Shown: positions 1 through 12,400, counted from the first letter of the stretch. The stretch is 64,000 nt of DNA from Polydactylus sextarius (GCA_016801845.1 CM028921.1:10127775-10191774), one strand, 5' to 3'. The notes: generated by a model not told the origin, from the letters alone. Translations and numbers: made by a program.

Positions 1-816
1 TTCTCTAAATCAAATCAGTTTAATGTGTTATCCCTTCTCTCAACTTCTTTTGCTGTACTCTGTATTATACTCTATACAAACCCACAGTGATTCTTCTTGA
101 GCAATATTTGCATTGATTTAATGTTTTCTCATGTCAACATGTAGTGATGAAATGGGATTATACAACGGTATAATAACAAACAAAAAAATGTATTTCTTGT
201 AATTCAGAGTTTGGTGGCATTTGAAAAAGAATGTACTGGTGAGGTAAAAAGCACAGGAAGTTGTCTTGCTGGATTTTTTTTAAGTTCACTGCTTTTGGTT
301 TGTATGTAGTAAAATACAAAGGAACATGGTGACATTTTAAAATCATTATTTTATTTTTTTTGAGAGGAGATGGAAAAATATCTTTTCAAAGATAATAACC
401 TTCCACAAAAAAGTAAATACCAAAAAACAACAAAATTAAAACTAGCATTTAAAACTGAAGAGAAATAATACAAAGTTAAATTTTAATGAACTACTATAAG
501 ACACAAAAATAGGCTGACTACTCCCAGTGCTGTTTTCCTTCCTCTGTGTTTAGACAAACTGAAAAAGCTGATGCAGCAGTGAGAAAAAGGCATGAGAGAA
601 AAGCTTAAGTACACTATCACTGACCACAGGGAGAAAGATGTTTGACTCAGGCACAAAAAACAGCTGTGCTCATCTAAAAAAGCAAAAAAAAAAAAAAAAA
701 AAAAAATTATAGCTGCTGTCAGGGACAGGCAATTTTAGGCAAAATTAGGCAATTCTGAGCAACAAGCAGAGTGTAGGAAGATGGAAAAAATATGCCATTC
801 TAATTTTTACATCAGT
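1..816. other. AT-rich noncoding stretch with poly(A) tract
   Basis: I see no gene here. The sequence is AT-rich, with stops in all frames and only short spurious open frames. A run of about 23 A lies at 684-706. It is not placed as the tail of the tRNA-like fragment downstream, because that fragment is on the minus strand and would be followed by T on this strand. Confidence 0.6.
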
Positions 817-885
817 TGAGGCTTGAATTCACAAACTTCAATACCGAGAACCAACCCCTACCTCACTGAGCTAATTTGCAAGTGC
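817..885 (-). repeat. tRNA-derived fragment (SINE head or pseudo-tRNA)
   Basis: Read on the minus strand, this segment has an A-box-like TAGCTCAGTGAGG (around 862-873). About 40 bases later comes a B-box-like GTGAATTCAAGCC (around 820-831). Order and spacing fit the internal RNA polymerase III promoter of a tRNA. The acceptor stem is not convincing and I cannot assign an anticodon. It is more likely a SINE head or decayed tRNA pseudogene than a working gene. The boundaries are approximate, and a chance match is possible. Confidence 0.4.
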
Positions 886-2759
886 AACTGGCACATGTAG
901 CTTCACAAATTGACTAAGCCAGTCAGTCACCTGTGTGTAGGACAGCAGCTGTTAGCGTGTAAAGGCAAATTTCAAACGGCTGTCAAAAATTCAGTTATTA
1001 AGACAAAAATCCAAAAATACACAAATTGCATCTAGACAGCATGGAGATGTTAATCATTTGTTTTTTTTTTTAAATGATTTTATTGGCTCCATAAGTCAGA
1101 AACTGATGGTTAAAAATGCCATTTTTTCATTGACTCTGAATTGTTCGCATGAGAGTGAAATTCAAAATGTGGTGAAAAATGTAGTTTTTGAGATAAAATT
1201 CTTTTATTTTCCAAACATCATCTGCCATGACATTTTTTAATGAACATTGAAAATGTATTTAGCAATAATTTGCAAGTGTATGTTTAAAATACAGTTTACA
1301 GTCAAACATTTAAATGCACTGTAGCCTCAATTTTCGATAAATCAAAAATCTGTGTGGGACGGTCTGAAGATGCTCTGTAGTAACTGACACCACTCAAGCA
1401 GTGTCAATTGAACAAAAACTGTAGGAGGAGATAGGTTTAATAAGTTTTACATTTTTTGATAAAAAACAGTGATGGAGTTTTATAATTTGCAATAGGTTTA
1501 GATGCATAAAAGTTTCTTCAGTATCGGGGCTATATTTTGGTGAAAGTTACAAATCTTGTTGCAGATATGGTTGATTTGGTGTGAATTTGCAAAAAATACA
1601 TAAAAATAAATAAATAAGAGTGACATAGATTCTTTACGTGGTTCCACAACATAAATACTCACAAAGGACTTTACAAGGAGAACCATGCTAACTCTGGGTA
1701 GTTTGTCCTTTTGCTCTCAGATCAGCCTCTGTTCTTCGAAAGTGCTTGAAATGATATTCAAAGATTTTTGATCCATGTGGACATGATTGCATCATATCAT
1801 TCATTAAGACTTCTGCTCTGCTACATCACAAATGTATGGGGCGACTACTAAATTTCTTTGAATTTCATGGCGTTCATGAAACTAGTTTAAAATCACTTTT
1901 GCTAGTTTCATGGTGCAATATCAGTATGGAAGTAGCCATTAGAAGATGGTAAACTGTGGCCATGAAGAGATACAACAATATTCAGATAGGCTTTCATGTC
2001 AAATTTACTGACAATTACACCAGCAGCAACAGTCTGGGCTGTCGACAGAAGGCCAGGTCAACTGAGTCACAGTTCTCTCCAAAGTCTGACTCAACCATCT
2101 GCTAGACCATATCTAGATTCACCAGACCAGGCTGCTTTACATTGTTTTCAGTTTTCAATTATCCAGTTCTAGTGATACTGTGCTGGGTAGTGGGAGGACT
2201 CAGTAACATTTGCCTGAGCTAAACTGTGTTCAGGCCTTATGTGTGATTAAAAGACTTGTTAATGATGCTGAACTTTGCTGGCAGCCAGTGAAGTCTAAAT
2301 AGGAGTGTTATGAGATCTATGGTCAGTCATGGCTTAGCTGCTGCTGTATGAGCCAGAGTAGCTCGACTGAGTCAAGTGAGAAGGTCAGTGAGGTAGTCAA
2401 GGCAGGAGAAAATGAAGGTATGCCTGACATATGTGCAGTCAGAGGTATACGAGTATAACAAAAAAAGAGAAAGATAACTAACTGATTAGTTGACATGTTG
2501 TTCAGCTTTCCAACATAGTGATAAAAATGGGTTATCTGCTGGCTTTCTGTCAGCTCTGACCAGTCAGTCCTCTTGACATCTCTCATCAACAACACGTTTC
2601 CATTTGCAGACATGAAATTAATTGAATTTTTTGCTGTGTTTTTTCAGCAGTTTCAGAAAACCTCACAATACAATGTCATTGCCTAACCTTTTTCCAATTT
2701 GAGGTGAACATAAGATATTCTATTATGTCTTACCATAAGGGAAATTCAGGAAGAGAAAG
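886..2759. other. Noncoding stretch, nothing recognised
   Basis: AT-rich sequence of ordinary complexity without a recognisable gene, transposon or array. Short open frames near 1058-1240, 1498-1686 and 2323-2613 have biased, low-information translations and no family resemblance. I treat them as chance. Confidence 0.5.
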
Positions 2760-2817
2760 TTCCTATACTGGGAGTTCTAACCTGGGCTGCCAGGAATCCT
2801 AACCACTAGATATGGGA
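2760..2817 (-). pseudogene. tRNA-Glu pseudogene lacking the anticodon arm
   Basis: The minus strand begins TCCCATATCTAGTGGTTAGG, continues ATTCCTGG and ends with a T-arm-like CAGGTTAGAACTCC and the acceptor end AGTATAGGAA. The two ends follow vertebrate tRNA-Glu, including its typical D-arm. The piece is 58 nt, about 14 nt shorter than the usual 72. The missing part falls after ATTCCTGG, removing the anticodon loop and the 3' half of the anticodon stem. The T-loop reads TTAGAAC where TTCGACT is expected, so the B box is damaged too. It cannot decode. It could also be the head of a tRNA-Glu-derived SINE, but I see no repeat body attached. Confidence 0.78.
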
Positions 2818-4012
2818 ACAGCTGCTGTTTAGCCATTTCGTGCTTGTTGCATGTAAGTTGTTTTCATTTCAGTGGTTAAAGTCTAGTGAATAGTGTTAAA
2901 TAGTGCCTACACAAACACTTACCTGGCCAAAGTAAAAAAGAAGAACGTTTGTTTTGCCAAAAGCTGGAAAATGATGTAAATTTCATAGAAAACAGGGATT
3001 AATAAACTGGTTATCTTACAGTTTTCCTGCAGCGATGGAAGTTAATTAAGCATTGAAAGTTAATACAAACAGTTGCTACAGGCATTCCCACTTTTGCTGA
3101 TTAATTACAAACCCTCAGTCTGTACAAAGGCAGTGTGGGAGCAAACTTACCACACACTGATGCACTATTAGGACAATACTGTGTTGCAGGAAGTAGTACT
3201 GTCTATTGCTGTGAGGATGGTGAGGAAAAGAAAAATAATGAATGATGACATACTGGTTGGTCAGAAGTTCATCTCACAGCAAGATAATGACTCAAAACAT
3301 TTGAAAAAAAAAAGGTGGAAGATGAGAAATAGTCTCTAGGTATAAACTCCAGGAAGCTGGTTGGGGATGAATTGGACAGAAGGTGAAAGAGAAGCAACCT
3401 GAAAGTATAACTCTTTCAGCAGGGGAGTTCTGCACAGTGCTGGGAAGTTTCTGAACAATATTTGATGTCTGCAGATATATATGGCTGCTAAATGAGAAAC
3501 TCTTGAATGATTGTTCATGAGTAGTAGTAGAAGTATAAGATGGAGCGATGTGTTGATGGACAGATTGGTTTGGCATCTGCAGTGAGGCAGGATTGTACCA
3601 GACCATCTTGGTGAAGATGGATCGATTTAATCAATGTCAATTTACTGGTCAATCTCCATTCCAACCCTCATCTGTGGTCATGAGATTTAGATGAAATGAG
3701 TTTCCTCCAGAGGGTGGCTGGGCTCAGAGATACAATGAGAAGCTTGAAGTAGAGCTGCTCCTGTTGGAGCCAACTGAGGTAGTTCATTGGCTAAAATATG
3801 TCCTAGTTGCCTCTAATTGGATGTTTTCTTGGCTCACCCAAGTGGTAGGAGGCTTTTGGGTAGAGCCAGAACACACTGGAGAGATTATATATATATATAT
3901 CACCCAGCTTGGGAACACCTTAGGATCTCCCTAAAGGAACTGGAAAGTGTCACTGAATAGAGGCACATCTGGACCATCACTTTTGTTCTGCTGCTTCAGA
4001 TAAGCAGTTGAA
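2818..4012. other. Noncoding stretch, short (AT)n at 3885-3900
   Basis: No gene recognised. Overlapping minus-strand open frames at 3292-3606 look like chance translations of ordinary sequence. A short AT dinucleotide run sits at about 3885-3900. Confidence 0.5.
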
Positions 4013-4030
4013 ATTGATCAGTGGATCAAT
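4013..4030. repeat. Short inverted repeat, 7-bp stem
   Basis: ATTGATC at 4013-4019 and its exact reverse complement GATCAAT at 4024-4030 are separated by four bases. On its own this is weak. It is listed because it lies only 14 bases from a much longer perfect inverted repeat. Confidence 0.5.
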
Positions 4031-4043
4031 AGTTACTGAATAA

Positions 4044-4098
4044 GTCAACAACTCAGACTGGTCAAAACACTGACTTTTGACCAGTCTGAGTTGTTGAC
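4044..4098. repeat. Perfect 24-bp inverted repeat, 7-nt loop
   Basis: The left arm at 4044-4067 starts GTCAACAACTCAGACTGG. The right arm at 4075-4098 is its exact reverse complement and ends CCAGTCTGAGTTGTTGAC. The loop is CACTGAC. A 24/24 match with a 7-base loop is far beyond chance in a window this size, and it implies recent origin or constraint. As DNA it could form a cruciform; as RNA it would be a very stable hairpin. No coding frame, terminal repeats or target-site duplication were identified around it. The origin is unknown; a template-switch event during replication is one explanation. Confidence 0.95.
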
Positions 4099-4176
4099 AC
4101 AGTCAGTATCATATCTCAGCTTAAATAAGTACATAACAACCTTTTTGCATTGTTCATCAGAACCATCACTCATCAT

Positions 4177-4193
4177 GTTGACAAAGCGTCAAC
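4177..4193. repeat. Short inverted repeat sharing the GTTGAC motif
   Basis: GTTGAC at 4177-4182 and GTCAAC at 4188-4193 flank a five-base spacer. The stem uses the same GTCAAC/GTTGAC words found at the outer ends of the 24-bp inverted repeat about 80 bases upstream. Confidence 0.45.
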
Positions 4194-5722
4194 ATTTTCG
4201 ACACTGAATGCTACTATAAGAGTTTTACTGTCATTAAGATGAGTGACAGCCATTTAATGTAGACAGCGGTCTGCAGGCTTTGCTTGCTTTACTTATTTTT
4301 TCTAAAATATAAGTGTATTGAAAACAAAAGGCAGCTGGTGCAGGTAACCAGGGCAGCAGAGTTTTGCAGGTGATGGTGATTAATTGCCTCCTGCAACGAA
4401 GAAAGCAATATTGCAGAACCGCCACTGTTCAATTACAGCATTCAGTGACATCATCAAAATTGTTGAAGCCTTCAGCTGAGCTGAGCAGAAACAGCTCAAC
4501 TACAGGGGGAGATAAAAAAAAAAAAAAAAAATGGGACATTTTGTCTTGATCAAGACAAAGCTTGAACCAAGACAGAAGCAGAAGGCGATTTATTGATAGT
4601 TTATATATTTTATAATGAAAATCAAAAGGACAGAGACGGAAAGAAAACATTTGCTCTGTGGGTGCAAAATTAATTTCTGCTTACAAATTCTGCATTTGTT
4701 GAATTTCAATGTGTGAAAAGGGTATTTGTGTGTGTGTGTGTCTGTATTTACACACCGTGTGTGATTGTTAGCGTGCACATATGGGCATGTTGTGATCGTC
4801 TGTGTGTGTGTGTGTGTGTGTGTGCGTATGCGTGCATGTATGCTGCGTTTGTGTGAGAGAAAGCAACAAACTCTTTTTCTTCTTCTTACTTGTTTACTTG
4901 CACAGCTTTCTGCTCCAGAGGTGAGAAGTGTTAATGAGGGTGCACCAGCCCCTGCCACCCGATAACAAATACCAGTCCGCAAAACCCATCAATACCGTGA
5001 TAGCGAGTGCGCACAGATTTGCTGGTAATTATGCCCTCTGGATGTTCCTCAATCCCACCCTCCCTCCTTCTCTCACTCTCAAATCCCCCAATCACCCAGG
5101 CCCCCACCCTGCCCCATGCTGCCTATCCTCTGGTTCCCCCAATCGTAGAAGTAAAGCCACTGAGAGTCAAGGTGGGGGGGGGGGCTTGGACCAATTAGAG
5201 CAAGAAATACACAGCACAAGAGTCTGCTCTTAGATCAGCAGAGCAGAGTAGTTCTAGGCGTTGTTTTTCAGCACTCATACAGCACTCTCTACTTGCAGCT
5301 TGTTGAGAAGCTGTTGTTTCTTGTTCTATTGAACCTGGATAACAAGGAACCATAATGACAGCGGCTTTTTCTTGTTCCATTCACATAAATTCACCACTGC
5401 AGGTCTTCCCACTAGGTTAAAAGACGACTGCAAATGGACAACTTTTCTGAACAGGCCATTAAGAGTAACAGAAGAGTTCCATAAACAGAGTACAAACCGA
5501 GTACGAAAAAAGAAAAAAAAATCACACTTCATGGCTGAACATCTACTGCTCATTACTGCAAAACAAATTTAGTGAAATGACCTCCACTGAACCATTAATG
5601 GTTCTAGTGGGATGGTTCCTACTGGACATCGAGGTGTGAAAAGACTCTGATGATGGTGAGAAAGGCTTTGCCTCCTCCTCCTCTTCCCAGAGGACGCTAG
5701 CAGGTGGCAAAGTGGCAGAGCC
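4194..5722. other. Noncoding stretch with GT microsatellites
   Basis: No gene recognised. GT dinucleotide runs lie at 4727-4740 and 4801-4824, an A run near 4517-4531 and an 11-base G run at 5174-5184. Open frames here, such as 4590-4982 on the minus strand, owe their length to translated CA repeats. Confidence 0.55.
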
Positions 5723-5736
5723 GTTGTCATGGCAAC
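5723..5736 (+). promoter_or_regulatory. RFX X-box-like site
   Basis: The 14 bases GTTGTCATGGCAAC differ at one position from the perfect palindromic X-box form GTTGCCATGGCAAC, bound by RFX transcription factors. It lies in noncoding sequence with no known promoter nearby, so function is inference. Confidence 0.4.
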
Positions 5737-7498
5737 CCTGGTTATTTCAACCATCCCTGGCAGGTCCTGACAGATGTGTTAAGCCTTCAGGGCAATTGGA
5801 AACGAGAGGATTGACCAGTTCCTGCTTTGTTTCCTGTTGTGAACTTCTGATTTCGATTGTGTGCTCGGAAAAGGAAAAAGGTTTGGGGTTTCGATGAAAG
5901 TAGCAGCCGGCGAGTGAGAGCAAACGTGATGAGTAACCTCCTTTCTGTTCTTCCCGCTGTGTAATCAACGTGACATTGCAGGTGGAAGAGCTCTGGGAAC
6001 TTTCTTTGCCAACAGGCCTGAGGGCGAGCTGCAGGGATCACTGGCTGATGGAGAAACCCTCAGCTTAGGGACTTGTGATGTTCTCTCTCAGTCCATATCA
6101 GCCTCACACAGTCCGCCACATGAACCCAGCTCCTCCACCATCACTTGGATTTTTTCCAATAAACAGCATTTCTAGTCTGCGCTGTCAGAGCCTGGAAGAG
6201 AATATCACATCTCTCATAGAAAATGCACACAAATGCAGTTTGGTTGTTTTCTGCTTTTGCTTGCTTGAATTTCAGAGTCAATATATTTGCATGTTTAATT
6301 TCATGACCCTTTGAACTTTAGATGTTCAAGAGCCCATACAAAACATAGTGTAGAGCATGCCACAAACAAAAATAACTGTTTTGGGGATTGAGATTTGAAT
6401 AACTTGAATAAAGTTTTTAGAGTATTTTGGATAAATATATGTATATAGAGAGGAAGCTGTAGCAGCATCTCTAACGTCAATAGAGAAGACTTGTCCATAA
6501 GTCTACTTAGAAATCATATTTTAAAAAAAAAACAAAAAACGCTTTAACAGGAGTGTAACAGAATATAAAAATAATGGTTAATTATGTTTTGGTACAGCAG
6601 ATTTCCTGGTTTTGACTTTAAGGGAAGGGAAGGGAACTTTGTAATGGGGCTCCATTAATATCGACGTGTTAAAAAGTTATTTCTTTGACCTCATGTGAAT
6701 TATAACAATTATTCACACATTGTTGGCAGTTTCTCAGGAAAAACTCAGCATTATATCAACTGTGAAGTGGTTTGAAACCAGTGTCATATAATAACAAAAA
6801 TAATCATAAAATAACTACATTTACTACCTACTATTGCATTTCAATGTTCAGGGTCGTTACAAAACTCAGATGAAAGTAAATTTGTTGTCTCCACTGCTAA
6901 GGTTCACTCTAAGTCTACTTGAGACTGTCTTAAAGGGTGGGTGTATGGAGAAACTTTAAAAAAAAATAGCAGTATCAAACAAAAATTTAATGAAAAAAAA
7001 ACAAAAAACAAAAAAAAAAAAAAAAATGTTGTATTGGTTTTTTTTGTAAGACCTTGTCTATAAAGATTATTGTAGGCTCCATGTTTTAAAGTGCTGGATA
7101 AATTTCATAATATTATAAACTTCTGTTTTCATTAACACGTATCATTGTAGTCGGTGACTTGAACTTCTACCAAAGTAATTTTTTGGTTTAGTATCTGAAC
7201 TTCTACTCTTGTGGGGCAACCAGATACGTTATACAACACTGATTAGAACTAACACTGCTTCCTTTTGGTACGTACACGTGTGCTGAGCCAAAATGCCCAT
7301 ACTGAGTGTTTTCACTACAATTTCAGATACTGTTGAAATCTATTTATATTCTGTTGTCTCATAATTGTTATGTTTAGACCTTCATTAGTGTCTGAATGTC
7401 CATGGTGGCATCACAAACTGATGTAATCGTGTAGCAATAGTAGCTCACTGTCTGAGGCTGAGTAATTGCTGGTTTATTTGGTAATTTCACCAGTTTAC
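5737..7498. other. Noncoding stretch, A-rich near 6953-7026
   Basis: No gene recognised. The segment 5737-6070 is somewhat less AT-rich and of higher complexity than its surroundings. The part at 6953-7026 is mostly A tracts. Confidence 0.5.
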
Positions 7499-7517
7499 TT
7501 TTTTTTTTTTTTTTTTT
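7499..7517. repeat. Poly(T) tract
   Basis: An uninterrupted T run of roughly 19 bases, about 85 bases before the CT microsatellite. It may be a retroposon tail on the minus strand, but no retroposon body is recognised next to it. Confidence 0.7.
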
Positions 7518-7599
7518 CTTTCTGATGGATAATAACTCATGATTCAGGAAACAAAAACATAATTTATAACTGTTGGTGTGTTTGTATCTGTCCCCGTGT

Positions 7600-7601
<2 letters not shown>

Positions 7602-7670
<69 letters not shown>
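7602..7670. repeat. (TC)n microsatellite, about 34 units
   Basis: An uninterrupted TC dinucleotide array of 69 bases, the longest pure simple repeat in the window. The minus-strand open frame running through it encodes only alternating Arg and Glu, an artefact of the array. Long pure polypurine-polypyrimidine tracts are length-polymorphic and can adopt triplex structure. Confidence 0.97.
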
Positions 7671-7672
<2 letters not shown>

Positions 7673-9409
7673 GGTGCAACAAAAATTGGGTTGACTCAAT
7701 GTAATCTCTAATACAACAGAAATGGAGCATCAGCTGGAAGCCACTTTTGTTCAGCAGACACATATGGTACATATTTTGATTTGGTTGAGTATGTCGCTAA
7801 CTTATCTGGGGTTAACTGTGCAAACCCACTGGGGCCACATACACTGAAACTGAAAGCACTCGTGATATTTTAAGGCACTTGAGATAAAAGCACAAAACCC
7901 AATGGCATATGTTCTATTACGAGTGCAAACTCAAAAAGAGTATGGAGCGTAAAGCGGTAGCGATTATGATTTTGAACCTCGTAATACAGAATGTAATGGT
8001 TGGAAAGATATATTTTTTTTTCACCAGAAATACTAAATGCACCTTGATAGCCTGACAACCAAGATATGGAAACAAACTGATGTCTGTGGTGCAGAAAAAG
8101 GAGACAATTAGACACGGTGACTGACTTAATTCACTCTGTACAGGTTTGGATGATGTTTTCATTGTATCTGTAAAAGAAGGCGTTTGAATATATTTGGGTA
8201 GTTTATTATTTTTTTCTTTCCCCTTTTGCATCTATTATTGTTTGACTGATTGAATTTGGAGATACAACTTGCTGACTGAGGCAGACATTACAATGCGCCG
8301 GCTGCAGCGGCTGCTGCAGTACTAATGCAGATTAGATGCAGAGTACAGTAGATGCCCGACGTCGAGTATATATTGGCAACAAGACTCACCCATTAGATTC
8401 TGCTAGTTGTATTAGCATTCGCTGGCGTTGCCTGAAAATGTGTCTGCCAGTGTGTAGCACACTTGATTAGAAGCCAAGAAATGTGAGGGTAGATGTCTTC
8501 AATGCTGTTTCTTTGACAGTCTGAATTACTGAACTTATTTTCCCACGGGGAGTTCTGTTTACATGATGGCACCAATAAAAAATATAGTATACAGGAAATG
8601 TACCAGACCAATTCCCTTTCTTACCACTACAGCCTCATTACCTCAGCTGAATGTAACATTGAGTGAATGTCAATGTTTCATTGCATATTGAACTGACTCC
8701 AGTGCTGCAGCAGTGAAACTGTTCCAGCCTGCAGACTGACAGATGAGGTCCGTGCCACAGTTGTCAACATCCTGTTCTCTCATTTTTTGCCGCCTCTTTT
8801 AGATCTTGACTTCTAGGGTGTCAGATGCCAGGCAGATGTCCATCTGTTGCAGTTTGTCAGCCACCTATTAACCCTGTTGGTTGTGACTTAAAACGTCATA
8901 TTTGCTGATTTTAACAGCACATCATTTTTTTTTTTTTTGCCAAAGGTCACAACTGATGTATGAGCCAGAATCTCTGTCAGTGACTGTATCTGTGTCGACA
9001 TATTCTCATTGATGTCTGTGCACCAGAGACAAAGCAGCACCCAGTGAGCAACCACCCCCACCCTGCCCTTATCTCACGGGACTGCTGCTGTGGTTGTTGA
9101 TGTGTATCTCGCTGCATATGTGCTTGATTGTGGTGCTAAGCAGACAAACAGCTGAGAATGTCGCTCTCCTCCTGCATCGTACATCTGTAGGTAGATTTGC
9201 GTGGTGAGGTAGTGCCATAACTATGTCATCAACAACAAATTAAACTTTATGATTGTTTATGTCTGTTGTCATTGTGCCTTATTACTTCTTTATGGAGCTT
9301 TAAGACTCGACCTCTTTACTTGAGGGGAACAATGATTAATTATGCATGACGCTGTCGTGAAAGCATTCAGGGGTAATAACAGTTTATTAAGGTGCTAGAA
9401 GCCTGGTAT
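7671..9409. other. Noncoding stretch, nothing recognised
   Basis: No gene recognised. The part 8280-8450 has more GC and higher complexity (repeated GCTGCAG-type words), which could reflect a regulatory element. No specific site can be named. Confidence 0.5.
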
Positions 9410-9442
9410 GACATGTTTATGACATGTTTATGACGTGTTTAT
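9410..9442. repeat. 11-bp minisatellite, three units
   Basis: GACATGTTTAT occurs twice in direct tandem at 9410-9431, followed by GACGTGTTTAT, which differs by one base. The next about 120 bases remain rich in related words (CATGTCA, GTGTCAT, TATGAC), so the array may be the intact core of a longer decayed tandem repeat. Confidence 0.8.
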
Positions 9443-12400
9443 GATAGTTCACATCCCTGTGTCTCATGTCAACTCGTCATGGTGAAACTCTGAAACTGTG
9501 TCATTCATTATGACTGTGTTATAATGCTAACTAATGACTAATGTGTCATCTCATTCATGGACTATGTTACTGTTTTTGTTCATATGTCTATATATAATAA
9601 ACACACTCACAAATTGGTGGTCATAAACATACAGAAGACACTTTTTATATGGAAGAATAAATGACTTATTTTACTTGGAGACAGACAGTTGCATTGCTTT
9701 TGAATTTTGAATTGATAGCTTGGTAAAGAATATTTAGTTTGGCTGTGGCAGTGGGGGTGAACTGACCATCTGAAACAGTGGGGGGTTTTTCTGTGTGGTC
9801 TAACAATAAAAGCTGTCTGAGTCAACCTGTGACTGTGTTATATAAATATAATTGACTTGACTTGATGTAGCAAAGCTGTTTTGAATATAGGAAAAAAAAA
9901 AAAGTTTCACATTTTTTTTTTTTTTTAAAATGCAGTTTTGCAGTCCTGTTGTAGACCAGCTTACAGAGCTGTGCCCGTGGCAGGATCATGAATTCATCAG
10001 ATCTCACAAGCCCATCCTCCTTATTTTGCTCTCAACTTATATACTGATATATTCTGTCTTTCTGAGTCTACGGCATGGTGTAATTAAGCTGAATGTCTGA
10101 CAGAGAAAAGGCATGTTTCTTCCAAAAATGTTTTTTAGGGGCTCACCACCTTATGCACATGCTTGATGGCAGAAACGAAGCTGAGATCTGATGGAAGTAG
10201 TTTCTCAAAGTGAGCAGAGAAAGAGGCATCATTTGTATCTGCTCTGTTTAGATGCTCATTTGGATGCTTGACTTTTGGTAAATGATCAAACTGCTGTCCA
10301 TCGTCAACACTGAAATTGAGATTATTTTCATGAGCAGTTCTGACACATCTCTGTTTTAATTATTTTCAGTATTTGGACAATTGTGTGATGGTGCTGTATA
10401 TTCCTACACGGAACACAACTTGGAAGCCAAACAATGTGATGATGCACACACAGAAAGTTCACAAGTTCACTCATAAATGGATGCCGCAGGAGCTGCTTCT
10501 CCCTTTGCTCAATTATTCAGATGCTTATGTCTCAGAGGTTGGGAAACAGTGTTTTAGTTTCAGATCAGATAAACCTTATGCATGTTAACAAACACTAGGT
10601 CTGCAGACTTTTGAGATTGAACAGTGTAGTGGAGAAGAACAGTTTCCTCATTATTTCTCTCTCTCTCTTCATGCTATTTAACTCTTAAAGTACAGAAAGC
10701 TTAAAGTTTTATAAAGTTCAGCTCCATTAGAAGATGACAAAATACAAAATCAAATCATCCTGTTGCTTCTGACTGTTTTTTGCATCAGAGTTCACCGAGG
10801 TTGGCCCAAACCACCGTAGGGGGAAACTCTGCAGAGACTCCTCTGCCTCCAGGCTGGAGGTCGAGCAACATCCAGAAACAAGAGATGAAGTTGAAGTTTG
10901 AATTTTGATATTTTGTGAAAAGCATTAAATTCTCTATATCCATAGTGCATGTATGTAAAATGTAGATACACAAAGAAAGAAAAAAAAAAAACAATGAATA
11001 AATCCCTGTGCAGATTAAAAACCACTTAATGTATTTTAAATTCATACTGTACAGTTTAGCTTTTCTATCAGGGAACTCTGAGCACATCAACCAGCCTCAG
11101 TGCCCCAGGAACTACTCTCCTTTGTTATATCCTGAACGACTTAATTTACAACAGCCATTAAATACATTTGAGACATATTCTGTCAGATCAGCATAGTGCA
11201 TATTAGAGATTCTAGTGATTAATACATTCAGTGACTGTTATTGTTGCTGTTAAGGACTATTGCACTAAATTCATGGTCAAATGATCTTTTCCCAGTTTTG
11301 GGATTTTCAGTGAGAATGTCTAACTCTGAACAACTGACTTAGTCATTCACTAATATTTCGTGATGATGAAAAATGAAACAAAATTGGTGCCTGGGTGTTG
11401 AGAGGATCTTCTGATGGTAGAAAATGGTTCTAGTATCACTTGGAAACACTCCAGCGACAACAAAGTGGGTATGAAATGTGACTTGTATAAAGTATTGTCA
11501 TAACACAGACTCACACGAGTAGATGTTTGATAAGTCCCTGTGAAACACCTTGTTTTCTGACTCTGGCCCGGCGACTAAGGCAGACAACAGTATTCCAAGC
11601 TGCAGAGCCAAGCTTGAGCAAATGCTGGGCAGCGGGGAGGCTGAGGGTTTCTGCTGTGACCACTGCTGTGCCAGTGTTTGTCAATGATGTATCGTGTGTA
11701 GAATAAGGCAGCGACTTGGGGGTAGATTACTTTTCTAAACAAGGCAATGGTCTTAAAGGGTGAGTTACTGCTCTGGCTATTGGTTTCTTTTGTGGAGCCC
11801 CTTGACAGCAGTAGCATCTTAATACTGGCTATTGACCAAGGCAGCAGATTCCCTGCCAAGTGGCAATCGCCTGGCTAGTGTGTCCTACTGCAGCAGAGGA
11901 ACACAGACACAGCATTGCGGGTGAGGAACCTCGGTTTAAAGTGAATCCCACCACAGACTTAAACGAGAGATGTTCTGTACTTGTGGTTGCAGAGTGTCTT
12001 GAACAGATCACCTCTGTTTGTACTAGGGATATTCAGTCGGTGCACTGGCGGGTGACAGCCTGAACAAACATTTAGAAATTTCAACCCTGTTGGAAGCCAA
12101 CTCAGGTTCTGGAAACTACAACTGCTTGCAAGCTAAGGTTTTTCCTTTGAAACAAAGCCAAAGTTATCTCCACTGCAACATTCCACACACCCAACAAACT
12201 TATACTTGACAGATAATCCATTGTGTGGTACAAGAATTGGCCACCCGCTGGGAATTCAACAACCCTTACTTTCTTGGAAAGAAACTCTCGCTATGAAACA
12301 CCATCACTTTTATATTTCACTTTCTCCCTTTTCCCATCTGAATTTATATACCTCCTCAATTTTGTGCAAATGTAACAGAGAGCAGGAGTCACCAGGGAGC

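Noticed and set aside
684..706. Poly(A) tail of the tRNA-like fragment at 817-885
   Set aside because: The fragment is on the minus strand, so its tail would appear as T on this strand; the A run has the wrong sense.
4590..4982. 130-codon minus-strand frame
   Set aside because: Much of it is His-Thr repeats from CA dinucleotides; no domain is present.
7374..7772. 132-codon minus-strand frame with Arg-Glu repeats
   Set aside because: The repeats are a direct translation of the CT microsatellite; the flanks show nothing protein-like.
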